From: a virus
Virus record (IMG/VR): IMGVR_UViG_3300031951_000280
Coordinates: 1-47,658 of that record
Strand: one strand, 5' to 3'
DNA: 47,658 nt
Of the stretch, positions 24,294 through 31,703 are shown piece after piece. Under the pieces are notes generated by a model. It had not been told where the DNA came from. It did not search any database and saw nothing but the letters and a program-made list of their open reading frames with translations. Position 1 is the stretch's first letter. Each line of letters opens with the position of its first letter. The position numbers and the translations under genes were made by a program.

Positions 24294-24329
24294 AACGTTG
24301 GGACAATCGGCAAAGAAAGCCCCAACGTT
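24294..24329 (-). terminator. Rho-independent terminator
   Basis: AACGTTGGG/CCCAACGTT is a nine-base perfect stem followed on the minus strand by TTTTC. It directly follows the 84-residue gene and ends that unit before the polymerase unit. Confidence 0.85.
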
Positions 24330-24331
24330 AT

Positions 24332-24586
24332 TCATCTCTTCTGCGGAATTCGAATGATCACTCTTTCTGTTTTGCTAATTGCACGATCAGCAAAACGAAA
24401 ATGAGGATGTAAAGCCATAACAGCTTTCTTAGCGCGTTGGACACATCCGTAGCCATTAGCTGCATAGACTATGTATCCATGTCTAGGAAAGCTGGTCAGA
24501 ACTTTTATAAACTCTGCCGAGTCAAACCTTTTGACATGTGTCATAGCTTTTTCGACTTCCTTACTGCTGAACTTTTGTACCTGCAT
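24332..24586 (-). CDS. Small basic protein of unknown function
   Basis: The 84-residue product (MQVQKFSSKEVEKAMTHVKR...) is basic, with a beta-like middle (HGYIVYAANGYGCVQRAKKAVMALHPHF) and a basic tail. It could bind nucleic acid. It is flanked by terminators on both sides, so it is a monocistronic unit. Confidence 0.7.
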   Translation of the reverse strand: MQVQKFSSKEVEKAMTHVKRFDSAEFIKVLTSFPRHGYIVYAANGYGCVQRAKKAVMALHPHFRFADRAISKTERVIIRIPQKR

Positions 24587-24612
24587 AGAATCAGAATTAG
24601 AGTATTGGAAAA

Positions 24613-24643
24613 GCAGTAGGGAATTGCTTCCCCACTACTTTGC
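24613..24643 (-). terminator. Rho-independent terminator
   Basis: AGTAGGGAA pairs with TTCCCcACTACT (one bulged C) and is followed on the minus strand by GCTTTTCC. It follows the 112-residue coiled-coil gene. Confidence 0.8.
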
Positions 24644-24655
24644 CGGCAACATTGA

Positions 24656-24994
24656 TTACTCTGCAGAAGCGTCTTCGATTTCAACAGAGCACAGCTGTGT
24701 CATCTCCTCTATCAGGGCAACTTTTGCTTCCTTCAGGTCGGAAATCTGGCCACGGAGTTCAACGAGCTGTGTCATCACCGATGACATGTCGCCATTGTTC
24801 TGAGCCAGCTGACCGAGCTGTTCGCGGAGTGAAAACTGCTTGCTTTCTGCTTCACAGATCTGCTCTTCGATATCATCGATAGCAGAATCGAAGGCACGGA
24901 TCACCCGGTTTTCAACGATCGGGCGTTTAACGGCGTCAAGAGCACCGTCCAGAATGCGTCCCATCAGGGACTTTGATTTGATTTTCTCACTCAT
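24656..24994 (-). CDS. Small coiled-coil protein
   Basis: The 112-residue form starts MSEKIKSKSLMGRILDGALD at 24994. A longer frame to 25096 would overlap the next gene by 35 bases with an unlikely N-terminus. Residues 40-105 are predicted as coiled coil (IDDIEEQICEAESKQFSLRE, then VELRGQISDLKEAKVALIEE). It may oligomerise or scaffold partners. Confidence 0.78.
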   Translation of the reverse strand: MSEKIKSKSLMGRILDGALDAVKRPIVENRVIRAFDSAIDDIEEQICEAESKQFSLREQLGQLAQNNGDMSSVMTQLVELRGQISDLKEAKVALIEEMTQLCSVEIEDASAE

Positions 24995-25061
24995 AAGAGT
25001 AAAAATTGATTTGGGGTTAGAAAAAAGTGAATTGATTGTATGAATCTGGCCTTGAATTGCT

Positions 25062-26498
25062 TCAAAATGGCAGATCATGCTTTGGTTCTGAGTCAAGCTT
25101 CAATTTGGTTTCGGGCTGTACCTTAAACTGTATCTTGCTTTTTTCAGAGGGTTTGAAATTCAATTTTGCTTTTGAGGTGGGGTTAATTTTTGCACCTACT
25201 GCAGATGTGTTTTTTGGTAAAGAATGACTACCAATTGTTTCAGGAGTTTTGACATGATTTTTAGATAGTGCTTCTTCCGTTTCTATCAGAATATCGCCAG
25301 CTTTCAATTTCTCATAAGCTGTTACCCATGCAATTTTTTCATCCCCAGAAACGATACAGTAAGGTGCTTTTTGCCAATTAAACGCTTCATCTAAAATCTG
25401 ATAAGGACGTAAAGTTTTATATGCCGCAAGAGTAATCCATCCTAATTTAACAGGTCTATGATTTTCGTGAAAAACCACATTCAAGAATCTTGCAAAATTA
25501 CGTGTACACAATTGAGTTGCCAATTTATTAAAGTTAAAAGTAATGGCCTCTACAAGAATTCCTTCTGGAAACCTGGCTATGTGTGCTTGAGCAAGGACTC
25601 GAAATAAAGCGGAAAGTGAGGTTGACACGAATTCTCTGTACTTTGATTTGAGAAGTGAAGGTAAGTCTACAAATAAAGGAGAACGTAAAAATTGATTGCT
25701 TCCAATCTTCTCTAAAACCTCATATAAAGATTTTGAATGCCTGAAAATATTGAGATGCTCTTTTGGGAAGTGTGACATAACATCTGTAATTATTTTTTTC
25801 CAATACGGATCCAGATAAAGTAGCACGCTCTGTAACTCAGATGGAAAGTCTGATGCAGATGTTCTTACAGTAGTTGTAGCAGCATCTTCTTTTATTGGTT
25901 GTATAAAAACACTAGTTCCTGGAGCAGGTTTAATGATAGTCACGTTGCTTGCAGCATCTGTAGATAGTTCAGCGCCGTTTCTGGAGCACCCTATAATTAT
26001 AGATCCTTCATGTGGTCGGGGTGTGACAATGTATTCAGTCATCCCATATCTAACAATTGTACCCGATTTATAAACAGGATGCTCATTAAAGCTTTCTCCA
26101 GAAGTAAGTAAAATAAATCCACGCTCTACAACGTGTAAATCAGAAGGCTTAAAAGTTGGAACCATTTCAGAAAATGGGGCATTTGGAAGATCCGAAAAAT
26201 ACCCGGGATAAATATGAGCACTTCCAGAATTAGTACTTCCGTTCCATACAGTCAACGTAGAATTTAAACTCAAAATTGAGTCAGTTGCATTAAAGTAATA
26301 ATACGATCCTTCCTTACTTGGATCTTTTAAGTATTTTTCTACATCTAATCTTAATTTGCAGCCTGGATAAAATCCAGGTAAATACTGACGAATTCCTGCA
26401 ATGGTGCTATAAGCTTTGAGAGTGCTGCACTCATATACAGGAATTTGTAAAAAATCTTTAATCGATTGAATTACTTCAGTTGTGAGTGGTGCTCCCAT
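25062..26498 (-). CDS. Uncharacterised protein ending in a DLPF tail
   Basis: The 478-residue protein is unknown. The first 210 residues are beta-rich and the middle 200 residues are helical. The last 80 residues are a flexible lysine/serine/threonine-rich linker that ends KHDLPF, almost the same final peptide as the SSB-like protein (DDLPF). This suggests docking to an SSB-binding-type pocket. AT content is somewhat higher than in neighbours. Confidence 0.8.
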   Translation of the reverse strand: MGAPLTTEVIQSIKDFLQIPVYECSTLKAYSTIAGIRQYLPGFYPGCKLRLDVEKYLKDPSKEGSYYYFNATDSILSLNSTLTVWNGSTNSGSAHIYPGYFSDLPNAPFSEMVPTFKPSDLHVVERGFILLTSGESFNEHPVYKSGTIVRYGMTEYIVTPRPHEGSIIIGCSRNGAELSTDAASNVTIIKPAPGTSVFIQPIKEDAATTTVRTSASDFPSELQSVLLYLDPYWKKIITDVMSHFPKEHLNIFRHSKSLYEVLEKIGSNQFLRSPLFVDLPSLLKSKYREFVSTSLSALFRVLAQAHIARFPEGILVEAITFNFNKLATQLCTRNFARFLNVVFHENHRPVKLGWITLAAYKTLRPYQILDEAFNWQKAPYCIVSGDEKIAWVTAYEKLKAGDILIETEEALSKNHVKTPETIGSHSLPKNTSAVGAKINPTSKAKLNFKPSEKSKIQFKVQPETKLKLDSEPKHDLPF

Positions 26499-26535
26499 GA
26501 TTGGTTGGTTTAATGAAACTTAATGAATGTGTTGT

Positions 26536-26568
26536 AAAGCAGGGACATTACAAGAATGCCCCTGCTTT
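26536..26568 (-). terminator. Rho-independent terminator
   Basis: AAAGCAGGG/CCCTGCTTT nine-base stem with a 15-base loop lies after the stop of the 204-residue gene on the minus strand. The U tract is short (TTTAC). Confidence 0.75.
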
Positions 26569-26590
26569 TTCACACAAGAGATCTGAGATC

Positions 26591-27205
26591 TTACGATCCC
26601 AGTTCGCCAAACGGAGCTGAGCTTACAGACTCAGCTTTAATACCACCGGCCAGATTTGTTGCCGGAGCATCAGGCTCCAGAAACACATGGTTGGCTTTGT
26701 CGAACACCACGGTAGTGTTCGCAAAGATGTACATTCCCTTGTGGAGAATGTACTCTCCGTCCGCACCACGACGTTTTGCCGCAGTTGAGACATTCTGAGC
26801 CTGATACTCAGTAGGAGTAACAGTCTCGTTGATCTGCACTTTCAACTCATGAGTGCTTTCACCGATTTTTGCAACCGGCTTAAGGATCATGAGTGAAAGA
26901 ACTTCCTGACCCATGTCGTTCACTGCCCATGCCGGATTGTTGTCCGTCAGGTCAATTCCGAGCTTCGCGCTGGCATCTTTAGGCTCAGCTGTGATCCATG
27001 CGCGGCGCGCACCCGGTTTTGTGAAACGATCGTCGCTTTCGTTGAAAGCTGCAAGCGGATTGGTCGCACGAGTGGGGATAATCTCCGCCAACTCGAGTTG
27101 AATTTTGTCACCGGCCACCTTGCGGGCGCCAACGAGCAGTGTTTGACCAGGCTGAAGCGTGGTCAATGATCCTGAGTTCAGGATGTTTTTCTGATCTTCC
27201 ATCAT
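26591..27205 (-). CDS. Uncharacterised protein, probably abundantly expressed
   Basis: The 204-residue acidic protein (MMEDQKNILNSGSLTTLQPG...) has no signal or membrane segment. The codon use is more GC-rich and uniform than in the flanking genes, which often accompanies strong expression. It has its own terminator and a structured leader upstream (27260-27346). Predicted beta-rich; function unknown. Confidence 0.82.
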   Translation of the reverse strand: MMEDQKNILNSGSLTTLQPGQTLLVGARKVAGDKIQLELAEIIPTRATNPLAAFNESDDRFTKPGARRAWITAEPKDASAKLGIDLTDNNPAWAVNDMGQEVLSLMILKPVAKIGESTHELKVQINETVTPTEYQAQNVSTAAKRRGADGEYILHKGMYIFANTTVVFDKANHVFLEPDAPATNLAGGIKAESVSSAPFGELGS

Positions 27206-27259
27206 GATTTTGGAATGATTTGAAATGGTTAATAAATGAATGAATTGATTTTGCCCCTC

Positions 27260-27346
27260 TGCGTTCAGGTATGATAGCAGCCCTATTTGTTCAGTTCAGC
27301 ATGAACTACCATACCTGCCTGGCCTTGGGAACCAGGTTATGACGCA
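27260..27346 (-). ncRNA. Structured leader with a branched fold
   Basis: An outer TGCGT/ACGCA stem encloses a long helix CAGGTATG/CATACCTG (with an inner GTTCA/TGAAC hairpin) and a CTGG/CCAG hairpin. It lies between the terminator of the previous gene and the start of the 204-residue gene. It could be a stability element, regulatory leader, or separate small RNA. No known riboswitch was recognised. Confidence 0.5.
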
Positions 27347-27355
27347 TTAGCAAAA

Positions 27356-27375
27356 AGGCTGGGAAACCCCAGCCT
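27356..27375 (-). terminator. Rho-independent terminator
   Basis: AGGCTGGG/CCCAGCCT with a four-base loop and a following TTTTT on the minus strand is a textbook terminator. It ends the transcript from the 73-residue gene, or the leftward unit above it. Confidence 0.92.
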
Positions 27376-27421
27376 AAATGCTCATCCTACTTCCCTCTCA
27401 CAGAAAGTATCGTTATCCGGA

Positions 27422-27643
27422 TTAACGGAAAATTTCTATCAAAACAAAAATGATGTCTGCAATTGCGTAACAAACGCTAATAGCGACTAGTGGCAAATAA
27501 ACCTTTAAAGTCTTTTCAGACTCTTGCCTTATTTTAAATTCTGCATACCAACCGTCTCCACTGTGGAAAAATCGAAGTGCTTTTTTGTAGCGGGTTCTAT
27601 TCAAAATTTGCCTCCTTGTATGAGGCCGAAATTTCATTTTCAT
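27422..27643 (-). CDS. Small membrane protein
   Basis: The 73-residue product has a strongly basic N-terminus (MKMKFRPHTRRQILNRTRYK) and a C-terminal hydrophobic segment (VYLPLVAISVCYAIADIIFV). The topology is a tail-anchored inner-membrane protein. Flanked by terminators on both sides. Confidence 0.72.
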   Translation of the reverse strand: MKMKFRPHTRRQILNRTRYKKALRFFHSGDGWYAEFKIRQESEKTLKVYLPLVAISVCYAIADIIFVLIEIFR

Positions 27644-27676
27644 ACTAGAGGGTTTAAATTAATGAAACAATCAAAA

Positions 27677-27712
27677 GGCAGGGGCCTGGTTATCATACCA
27701 AGCCCCCAACCT
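27677..27712. terminator. Bidirectional terminator
   Basis: GGGGCCTGGT pairs with ACCAAGCCCC across a short loop, with a T tract on the plus side (CTTTTTTTAA) and GCCTTTTG on the minus side. It sits between the 73-residue gene and the 165-residue gene. Confidence 0.85.
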
Positions 27713-27804
27713 TTTTTTAACGTGTGAAATTGAATGGCCAATCTCTGCTATAAGGGTGTAGTCTAACCAATTAACTAATCCTGCCAGCACGTTGGCAGCA
27801 CACG

Positions 27805-28302
27805 CTATTCTTCACTTTTTTCTGGTCGTTGAAAAAGTACTGATGGATCTGACATTTGTGCAATTTCATGCAGCGCTTCCAGCAATTTTACTCTTGCTGG
27901 AAATGTCATCATATTTTCCATTGTGCCACGCTCAGATATTTTTGTCAAAGCCTGTGCGATGACTAACGGAGAATTAATTGCAAAAAGAATCATAAAGTCT
28001 TCTGACGAAAACTTTCTTTTTGCAAATCTCAGTAGCTTTTCATTGCTGATTGCCCCGTCCTCTGCATGCAAACATTGGTCTACAAACGAAAAAATCTTTT
28101 GGTAGACTTCTTGTGTTGCTTTTACAGAAGATTGAGACAGTTGTAAAATTGTCTGCACTTTGTCATCCGCCGCCCCATTTTTTGGAGCTGTTTCTTCTTC
28201 AGAAGAAGATTCCTCTGGTAGGTTTTCAGCCGCCCAGAGAAAATCTTCATTGGTAATTTCTGAATCAGAGAGGACCTTCATGATACGATCCTTTCGAGTC
28301 AT
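27805..28302 (-). CDS. Protein of unknown function
   Basis: The 165-residue acidic protein (MTRKDRIMKVLSDSEITNED...) has a flexible acidic segment at residues 29-45 and a helical C-terminal half. It overlaps the upstream 243-residue gene by one base, so the two proteins may act together. Confidence 0.78.
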   Translation of the reverse strand: MTRKDRIMKVLSDSEITNEDFLWAAENLPEESSSEEETAPKNGAADDKVQTILQLSQSSVKATQEVYQKIFSFVDQCLHAEDGAISNEKLLRFAKRKFSSEDFMILFAINSPLVIAQALTKISERGTMENMMTFPARVKLLEALHEIAQMSDPSVLFQRPEKSEE

Positions 28303-29033
28303 TACTCTTCAGTTGTAGATCCTGAAGTTGGAGACTCAAGAGGCTCAGTGATCTCATGCCCTCCAGGTAAAAGTTGACCCTGAAGCGCTCTGAGTACCAT
28401 GGCCTCAAGAGGATTCATATCCGGATGCTCTTTGCTGCAGAAATCAAGAATTTCTGTTTTCAGCTCCTGTTTTTCTTCAGGAGTTGTACTTTCATGTCCG
28501 ATGAAAGCTGCAAGTGTCGACAGATCAAATTTGCACGCAGAGCTTTTTCCGTAAATCGTCGCTGCCGTTGTCGGGATTCCGTAATCCTCTTCAAACTTTG
28601 AGAGGATTTCTCTGATTGCATTGATTGTCAGCTCATTATTTACTTCGCTGAACTGATCTACTTTTTCAGTGATTTCACTCACTTCAGCAGCATTCTCCTC
28701 AGAAAGACGCGCATATGCAAAAAGAGTGATGTTTTGGAACTTTTCAGAGCCCAGGCAGCAGAAGAAATACTTTTCTTCAGCTGTGAACAAATCTGTCGAA
28801 AGAACAGTACGTGTTAGACTTTCGATGTGCGCCAGCGCCTCGAGATTTTCAGTGAAATTGTTGGTCGCCTTTTTAAAGACTTCCCACGCTTTCTTGTAAA
28901 AAGCCTCAGCTTTCGCATGCGCCTGATCAGGACGATCATTTGGATCTACAAGCCCTACGATGTAGAGCAGGTTGCCCTGCAGAGCTTGTGAAAGCTTTGG
29001 TACGTCATTGATGACGATTTCTACCTTTTTCAT
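28302..29033 (-). CDS. Protein of unknown function, helical and acidic
   Basis: The 243-residue protein (MKKVEIVINDVPKLSQALQG...) starts with a beta segment and then is mainly helical with a Ser/Thr/Glu-rich tail. It has no membrane segment. A highly structured leader (29112-29283) lies upstream. It is coupled to the 165-residue gene. Confidence 0.8.
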   Translation of the reverse strand: MKKVEIVINDVPKLSQALQGNLLYIVGLVDPNDRPDQAHAKAEAFYKKAWEVFKKATNNFTENLEALAHIESLTRTVLSTDLFTAEEKYFFCCLGSEKFQNITLFAYARLSEENAAEVSEITEKVDQFSEVNNELTINAIREILSKFEEDYGIPTTAATIYGKSSACKFDLSTLAAFIGHESTTPEEKQELKTEILDFCSKEHPDMNPLEAMVLRALQGQLLPGGHEITEPLESPTSGSTTEE

Positions 29034-29111
29034 TTGATGTGATAGGGGTTAAAGGATTAATGAGTTTTGTGAATTTTAGATCATTAGTAGCAAGAGCAAA
29101 ACTTGCATTAC

Positions 29112-29188
29112 GAACGCACCATGGGAATACTTATATCCCTGAGGGTGATCAATTGCGTTCTTGCATCATAAGATTGCTCTTATGATGC
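29112..29188 (-). ncRNA. Structured leader, part 1
   Basis: GAACGCA/TGCGTTC encloses an AT-rich hairpin (GGGAAT/ATATCCC type), and next to it is a perfect 11-base hairpin GCATCATAAGA-TTGC-TCTTATGATGC (29163-29188). It has no U tract, so it does not look like a terminator. It lies in the leader of the 243-residue gene. Confidence 0.5.
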
Positions 29189-29235
29189 TCAGATTCTTAC
29201 GTGTAGCGGTTGAAACTCACATAAAAAATCGTGAA

Positions 29236-29283
29236 GAGGTGTATGGAGTGCTGAATTCCATCCTCGCCGGGAACGAGTACCTC
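29236..29283 (-). ncRNA. Structured leader, part 2: three-way junction
   Basis: GAGGT/ACCTC closes a junction with two hairpins, ATGGA/TCCAT and CTCG/CGAG. It is located between the stop of the 109-residue membrane protein gene and the hairpins of part 1. It may cap the leader or be processed from it. Confidence 0.45.
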
Positions 29284-29302
29284 TCCCAGCCCCAGACTTT
29301 TG

Positions 29303-29632
29303 TCAATTTGGAAGCCAATGCTTGAGCTTCACTTCTGTCTGGCTGGGTTTATTACGTATGAGAGTCGATTTACTCTTTCGTCTTTTTACCTGCAATTTGA
29401 GTGCAAGTTCAGCAGTCAATACTGCCTGATATACTCCTACAACAAAGAGGAGAAAGCCCAGCCAACCAGGAATGTCATTGTTTTTGACATGCATGGCCAT
29501 AAAAATGCAGAATGTGATCATAACGATCAGATTCAATGTGAACCAAGTCAGAATTTTTCGATTGTGCTTGGTTGCGATCTTATCCCGCGCATTGGCAAGA
29601 TAAGAATCGGCTTCGTAAAGATTTGTTTTCAT
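29303..29632 (-). CDS. Membrane protein with two transmembrane segments
   Basis: The 109-residue form starts MKTNLYEADSYLANARDKIA. A frame reaching 29788 would cross a terminator and is rejected. Hydrophobic segments lie at about residues 28-47 (ILTWFTLNLIVMITFCIFMA) and 56-80. The C-terminus is basic. Function is unknown. Confidence 0.75.
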   Translation of the reverse strand: MKTNLYEADSYLANARDKIATKHNRKILTWFTLNLIVMITFCIFMAMHVKNNDIPGWLGFLLFVVGVYQAVLTAELALKLQVKRRKSKSTLIRNKPSQTEVKLKHWLPN

Positions 29633-29660
29633 TTGGAGAGAGAAAATTGGTGAATAAAGC

Positions 29661-29695
29661 AAAGCCCCAGTGATATTGCTATCACCGAGGCTTTT
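29661..29695 (-). terminator. Rho-independent terminator
   Basis: AAAGCC..GTGATA pairs with TATCAC..GGCTTT, with an internal loop, followed on the minus strand by GCTTTATTC. It follows the 72-residue gene. Confidence 0.78.
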
Positions 29696-29708
29696 GAAAA
29701 TGGTAGGT

Positions 29709-29927
29709 TCACGTGACAGGGAGCAGCTGTTCGTCGTGGACCTGATAGCGGCTTCCGTCAGGGAAACCGAGTACAATCCCATCCTCAATTGGATGGGCAG
29801 TAGTACGATTGAACCGGCGGCTCATCCCGCGGATTGCTTGTTCAGCATTATCCGCAACCACAGCGCCTACTTTCAGGAACTCGGTTCGACCGTTAAGATA
29901 ATACGGTCTGAGAATAGTAATGTTCAT
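29709..29927 (-). CDS. Small protein of unknown function
   Basis: The 72-residue form starts MNITILRPYYLNGRTEFLKV at ATG 29927, which overlaps the end of the upstream lipoprotein gene. It resembles small soluble phage proteins with a beta-alpha-beta arrangement (PYYLNGRTEFLKVGAVV, then DNAEQAIRGM). No family is assigned. Confidence 0.7.
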   Translation of the reverse strand: MNITILRPYYLNGRTEFLKVGAVVADNAEQAIRGMSRRFNRTTAHPIEDGIVLGFPDGSRYQVHDEQLLPVT

Positions 29928-29935
29928 TGCAGTAT

Positions 29936-30199
29936 TTAGTTTTGGATGAATACTGCTTTGAAACACGTTCCGCTTGGATTGCGGTTACCGGCAAATTTTT
30001 GCCAGTAAGTGTCCACTTTCCATTTGTCCAGTGGGACATCATAGGTCACAACTAATGTATCGGTTGGCCGATACAAATCGTGAGGCAATTCCACAAAGGC
30101 TTTTTCACCTGTGTAGAGAATCCGGACAGGACGTTCCGGATTAATGTTGCAAGAGGCCATGCCGGCCAAAAGCAGAAGAAAGAGCAAAATCTTTTTCAT
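29936..30199 (-). CDS. Lipoprotein of unknown function
   Basis: The 87-residue form starts MKKILLFLLLLAGMASC, a signal peptide with lipobox GMASC. The mature part is about 70 residues with beta-type sequence (RILYTGEKAFVELPHDLYRP). It is one of several short lipoproteins in this leftward unit, possibly involved in receptor blocking or exclusion. Confidence 0.78.
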   Translation of the reverse strand: MKKILLFLLLLAGMASCNINPERPVRILYTGEKAFVELPHDLYRPTDTLVVTYDVPLDKWKVDTYWQKFAGNRNPSGTCFKAVFIQN

Positions 30200-30228
30200 T
30201 GTGAGATGGAATTTGGTTGAGAAGCAGA

Positions 30229-30363
30229 TTAATGCCAGCACCCAGCATGCTTCTTGAATTGCTGAGAACGTTTTTGGTGCGCTTTGTAATCATAGCCACG
30301 CTTAGTAGTAGCGCACGATGTAGCCATGATAGCAACGAGTACCAAAAGGATGAGTTTTTTCAT
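30229..30363 (-). CDS. Very small lipoprotein
   Basis: A 44-residue product starts MKKLILLVLVAIMATSC, with lipobox (MATSC), followed by a short basic tail (ATTKRGYDYKAHQKRSQQFK...). It overlaps the end of the 112-residue gene by ATGA, which supports translation. Its small size resembles envelope-targeted toxins or exclusion peptides, but no function is claimed. Confidence 0.7.
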   Translation of the reverse strand: MKKLILLVLVAIMATSCATTKRGYDYKAHQKRSQQFKKHAGCWH

Positions 30364-30698
30364 GATGTAAGAATTGGTGTTAAAGGAAATTTTTGTAGAA
30401 TTTCAGATTTGATTTTTTCCCACTCCATTGCAATTGGCCTTTTATGCAGACCAAAAGATGCAGTGAAAAACCGATCATCTGTTTGAAGTCCAGAAGAGTC
30501 AAACATTTCTTTGAAGGCTTCAAATGTCTCCATGGGAACTTTGACAGTAATCACTGTTACAAGCTCTTTTGCTTGTCTGTTTGCACCTTTCAAAGGTTTA
30601 AGATGATTGACATTGTTGCCTTCAACTATATGTCGATACACTTTTACCTCTGAATCACCGTTTAAAATGCAGTAGTATTTCCAGTACCGTGGTTTCAT
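30360..30698 (-). CDS. Protein of unknown function at the leftward unit's start
   Basis: The 112-residue product (MKPRYWKYYCILNGDSEVKV...) is basic. The second half resembles a small alpha-beta fold (ELVTVITVKVPMETFEAFKE). It is the first leftward gene after the divide and is preceded by the elaborate hairpin region at 30727-30839, which lies in its 5' leader. Confidence 0.75.
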   Translation of the reverse strand: MKPRYWKYYCILNGDSEVKVYRHIVEGNNVNHLKPLKGANRQAKELVTVITVKVPMETFEAFKEMFDSSGLQTDDRFFTASFGLHKRPIAMEWEKIKSEILQKFPLTPILTS

Positions 30699-30726
30699 GT
30701 AATTGAAGTTAAGTGGAATACAAAGT

Positions 30727-30839
30727 AAACTCTATCACCAGCATAATCTCGGGCTATTAACGAGACACAGATCGCGGAGAATCTGCTTTATGCTGAGTGA
30801 TAGAGTTTGGGTAAGGACTACCAGCTATCCCGATCTGTG
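30727..30839 (-). promoter_or_regulatory. Large hairpin with an overlapping alternative stem
   Basis: AAACTCTATCAC plus AGCATAA pairs with TTATGCT plus GTGATAGAGTTT (30727-30808), a 19-bp interrupted stem whose apex holds two hairpins, TCTCG/CGAGA and CAGAT/ATCTG. A second perfect nine-base pairing, CACAGATCG (30766-30774) with CGATCTGTG (30831-30839), crosses the first. The two could form a pseudoknot or exclude one another. It lies in the leader of the 112-residue gene and could control expression or DNA processing. Confidence 0.6.
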
Positions 30840-31015
30840 CCATGGTCACAGACTTTAATAAGTTCTTTCATCTGTGAGAGGTTAAAGAGTTAATTAGAGA
30901 GCTAGTAGTTTGTGTAAAATGGCTCAGCTTGCTCGAGGCTGAGTTGAAAACTGCCAGTGATGCCACCAGGCTATTGGTTAGGTTAGTTAAAGTGCCATAG
31001 AATAACCATTTGGAA

Positions 31016-31040
31016 TTCGAGGTATGGCTGAGACCTCGAA
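31016..31040. repeat. Perfect eight-base hairpin
   Basis: TTCGAGGT/ACCTCGAA flank a nine-base loop. It lies in the non-coding divide, 21 bases before the 12-base repeats, and could be a protein-binding palindrome or RNA hairpin. A second perfect hairpin, CTCAGC/GCTGAG, lies near 30923. Confidence 0.7.
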
Positions 31041-31061
31041 AATGGTGAAGGGATTCCTGGT

Positions 31062-31121
31062 CAACTCACAACTTAACTCACGATATAACTCGGAAGCTAA
31101 CTCAGTTGTTAACTCAGAACC
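31062..31121. repeat. Five tandem 12-base repeats (iteron-like)
   Basis: Five back-to-back 12-base units begin (C/T)AACTC at 31062, 31074, 31086, 31098 and 31110. The first eight bases are conserved (TAACTCAC/AG) and the last four vary. Fixed spacing close to one helical turn suggests a row of protein sites on DNA, as in iteron origins or operators. The region is non-coding and lies between leftward and rightward genes. Confidence 0.75.
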
Positions 31122-31195
31122 CAAATGCCATAGCTTGAGTGAATACAAAGTACTCACCCAAGCCAGGCAGAAGAGTGAACTGTAATACTACATTG

Positions 31196-31219
31196 ATGAT
31201 TGCCTTCACAAACAATCAT
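31196..31219. repeat. Perfect seven-base inverted repeat
   Basis: ATGATTG/CAATCAT flank a ten-base spacer in the divide region. More hairpins follow: CACTT/AAGTG near 31244, GTAAG/CTTAC near 31260, and a long imperfect stem at about 31307-31342. Nothing else in 31122-31367 looks coding. Confidence 0.55.
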
Positions 31220-31367
31220 AACAATAAGCCAATGTAATTGTATCACTTTGTACAACAAGTGTAAGGGAGCTTACCCTAGTCTCTTGTACTACAGTTCTAG
31301 GACAAAGAGCAAGCCTGAACTAACCGTAGTTAATTCAGACTTGCCCCCAATGGGCGAAGCCCAACCC

Positions 31368-31523
31368 TTATGGGTTGAGCGTCGCTGCAAAGGCCTCGGC
31401 CTTTGCTCGATCCTTGTCGTTGGGATCGACGTAGATCTTGGACTCAACGGGACCGTCCTTGGTCCATTGACGTTGAGTGAAGATGAGAATGCCGGTTTTC
31501 GGCGAGAGGAAAACTGTCCACAT
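31368..31523 (-). CDS. Small ORF in the divide region
   Basis: A 51-residue reading frame (MWTVFLSPKTGILIFTQRQW...) ends in a Lys/Asp/Ala-rich segment. A longer frame to 31613 has a less likely N-terminus. It is followed by an AACCC/GGGTT hairpin with no U tract. It may be a real small gene with beta-type sequence, but the evidence is limited. Confidence 0.45.
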   Translation of the reverse strand: MWTVFLSPKTGILIFTQRQWTKDGPVESKIYVDPNDKDRAKAEAFAATLNP

Positions 31524-31703
31524 GGTTTGTTGGGAACGGGGGATGTTTGCCCGCTCCCTTGTTAGCCGGGGTCTTTGAATACGTAGGTACCCACACTCAA
31601 AACCACAGATCAAATTTTCAAAACCGGTTCCGAAAAAAATTTTGGGGAAAATTTTGGGAGGTGAGTTCTCTGAAAGCCTTGCCGGAATGGAAAGTCCAGA
31701 AAA

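Noticed and set aside
27759-27777. tRNA D-arm-like motif TAGT...GG...ACTA on the minus strand
   Set aside because: The seven bases before it do not pair with any downstream 3' end, and no anticodon or T arm follows. It is at best a tRNA 5' fragment.
29236-30839. Hammerhead-type ribozymes in the three-way junction leaders
   Set aside because: Neither strand shows the conserved CUGAUGA and GAAA core bases.
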